Assembly: GCA_023432235.1 (NCBI GenBank)
Contig: JAEYUX010000001.1
Span: forward strand, 1 to 8,230
Origin: Actinomycetes bacterium
GTDB lineage: Bacteria; Actinomycetota; Actinomycetes; Actinomycetales; Demequinaceae
Length of the DNA stretch: 8,230 nt
Reading direction: 5' to 3'
This document shows, piece after piece, positions 7,846-8,230 of this stretch. The position numbers and the translations under genes are program-made. The first letter of the stretch is position 1; each line of letters opens with the position of its first letter. The notes under the pieces are model-generated. The model did no database searches. It saw only the letters and a list, made by a program, of their open reading frames with translations, and was not told the origin of the DNA.

Positions 7846-7920
7846 CTGGCGCAGGCCCGCCACGCTCGATAAGTTGCTTGCACACCACCACAGGGGTGGA
7901 ACCGGAAGGAAGTTCAGATC
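7846..7920 (+). other. 75-bp gap before the WXG100 gene, with a weak hairpin
   Basis: This is the only intergenic space of note. It holds a short inverted repeat, CCACC (7885-7889) and GGTGG (7895-7899), with a 5-nt loop, just upstream of the ribosome binding site. There is no following U-run, so it is not a convincing rho-independent terminator. No clear -35/-10 pair is visible. A separate promoter or mRNA processing site for the small secreted protein is plausible, since such substrates are needed in excess, but it is not shown by the sequence. Confidence 0.35.
7904..7912 (+). promoter_or_regulatory. Ribosome binding site for the WXG100 gene
   Basis: The purine run GGAAGGAAG ends 8 nt before the ATG at 7921. 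It supports that start and independent, non-coupled translation of the small protein. Confidence 0.75.
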
Positions 7921-8220
7921 ATGGCCAACCTTAACGTCACGTACGACGACCTCCGCGTTGCCGCTGACCAGCTGACCTCCGGGCAGGGGGACATCGACAA
8001 CCGCCTCATGGAGTTGAAGGCGTACATCGACAACCTCGTGTCCGAGGGTTACGTCACGACGGCGTCGTCGGGCGCATTCCAGGAGCAGTACACCACTTTC
8101 ACTACGTCGGCAAAGCAGACGATCAGCGCCCTTGAGGGCTTGAGCTCGTTCCTGCGCCAGGCGGCCGAGGCTCTGCAGCAGACCGACGAGTCGCTCGCGA
8201 GCTCGATCCGCGGTCAGTAA
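7921..8220 (+). CDS. WXG100-family (ESAT-6-like) type VII secretion substrate
   Basis: A 99-residue protein, the usual length of the WXG100 family, without a signal peptide, Cys or Trp. It reads as two long amphipathic helices (about 7-40 and 49-92) joined by a short turn, the helical-hairpin plan of EsxA/EsxB. The turn reads EGYVTTASSGAF (42-53); in alignment with EsxA, V45-T-T47 occupies the WGG position, so the namesake Trp is absent while the following small-residue stretch and A52-F53 are kept. No YxxxD/E secretion motif is visible at the C-terminus, so export may depend on a partner carrying it, as for EsxA with EsxB. It lies directly after the EccC-like ATPase, which is its expected exporter. 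It could dimerise with itself or with a second WXG100 protein beyond the window edge. Confidence 0.92.
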   Translation: MANLNVTYDDLRVAADQLTSGQGDIDNRLMELKAYIDNLVSEGYVTTASSGAFQEQYTTFTTSAKQTISALEGLSSFLRQAAEALQQTDESLASSIRGQ

Positions 8221-8230
8221 ATCGTGGACA

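Noticed and set aside
7885..7899. Hairpin CCACC/GGTGG as a transcription terminator
   Set aside because: The stem is only 5 bp and no T-run follows; it lies next to the ribosome binding site, so it is more likely chance or a minor mRNA structure.
7586..7975. Plus-strand open frame bridging the gap before the WXG100 gene
   Set aside because: It overlaps the conserved end of EccC and the start of the WXG100 gene in another frame, and its composition is Arg/Ser-rich with no recognisable motif.
8221..8230. Possible GTG start of a further gene at 8224
   Set aside because: Only 10 bases remain and there is no ribosome binding site at proper spacing, so no gene can be supported.

Overview
The window is a five-gene, single-strand block from a high-G+C actinobacterium. 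It is G+C-rich by eye, with strong G/C preference at third codon positions, GTG/TTG starts and Ala/Pro-rich linkers. It carries the core of a type VII (ESX/WXG100) secretion locus joined to a Ser/Thr-phosphorylation module. The exact genus cannot be read from the sequence; a Micrococcales-like or Bifidobacterium-like actinobacterium is a guess from the gene order.

Layout, all on the + strand: (1) the 3' part of an FHA-domain protein with a long Pro/Ala-rich, repeat-containing N-terminal region (1-1014, open at the window edge); (2) a membrane-anchored Ser/Thr protein kinase with an extracellular fibronectin-like domain (1011-2633); (3) a protein with a degenerate FHA-like domain and a C-terminal helix-turn-helix-like domain (2630-3391); (4) a 1485-residue EccC/EssC-family secretion ATPase with ubiquitin-like and FHA domains ahead of two membrane helices and three FtsK/SpoIIIE ATPase modules (3388-7845); (5) a 75-bp gap, then a 99-residue WXG100-family protein with its own strong ribosome binding site (7921-8220). 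Genes 1-4 overlap by 4 nt at each junction (GTGA, ATGA, ATGA), so they are almost certainly one translationally coupled operon.

Proposed working of the system (inference): the EccC-like motor exports WXG100-type substrates such as the last gene product. The kinase senses something outside the membrane and phosphorylates threonines, and the FHA domains of gene 1 and EccC read those marks. Gene 3 may pass the state to transcription. The most interesting unexplained signal is a five-fold T-x-x-R repeat in the kinase linker, with one matching motif in the EccC linker directly after its FHA domain. These are good candidates for phospho-threonine docking sites that would tie kinase to secretion motor. 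No EccB, EccD, EccE or mycosin gene is in the window, so the rest of the machine must lie outside it or be dispensable.

No tRNA, rRNA, mobile element, CRISPR array or convincing terminator was seen.
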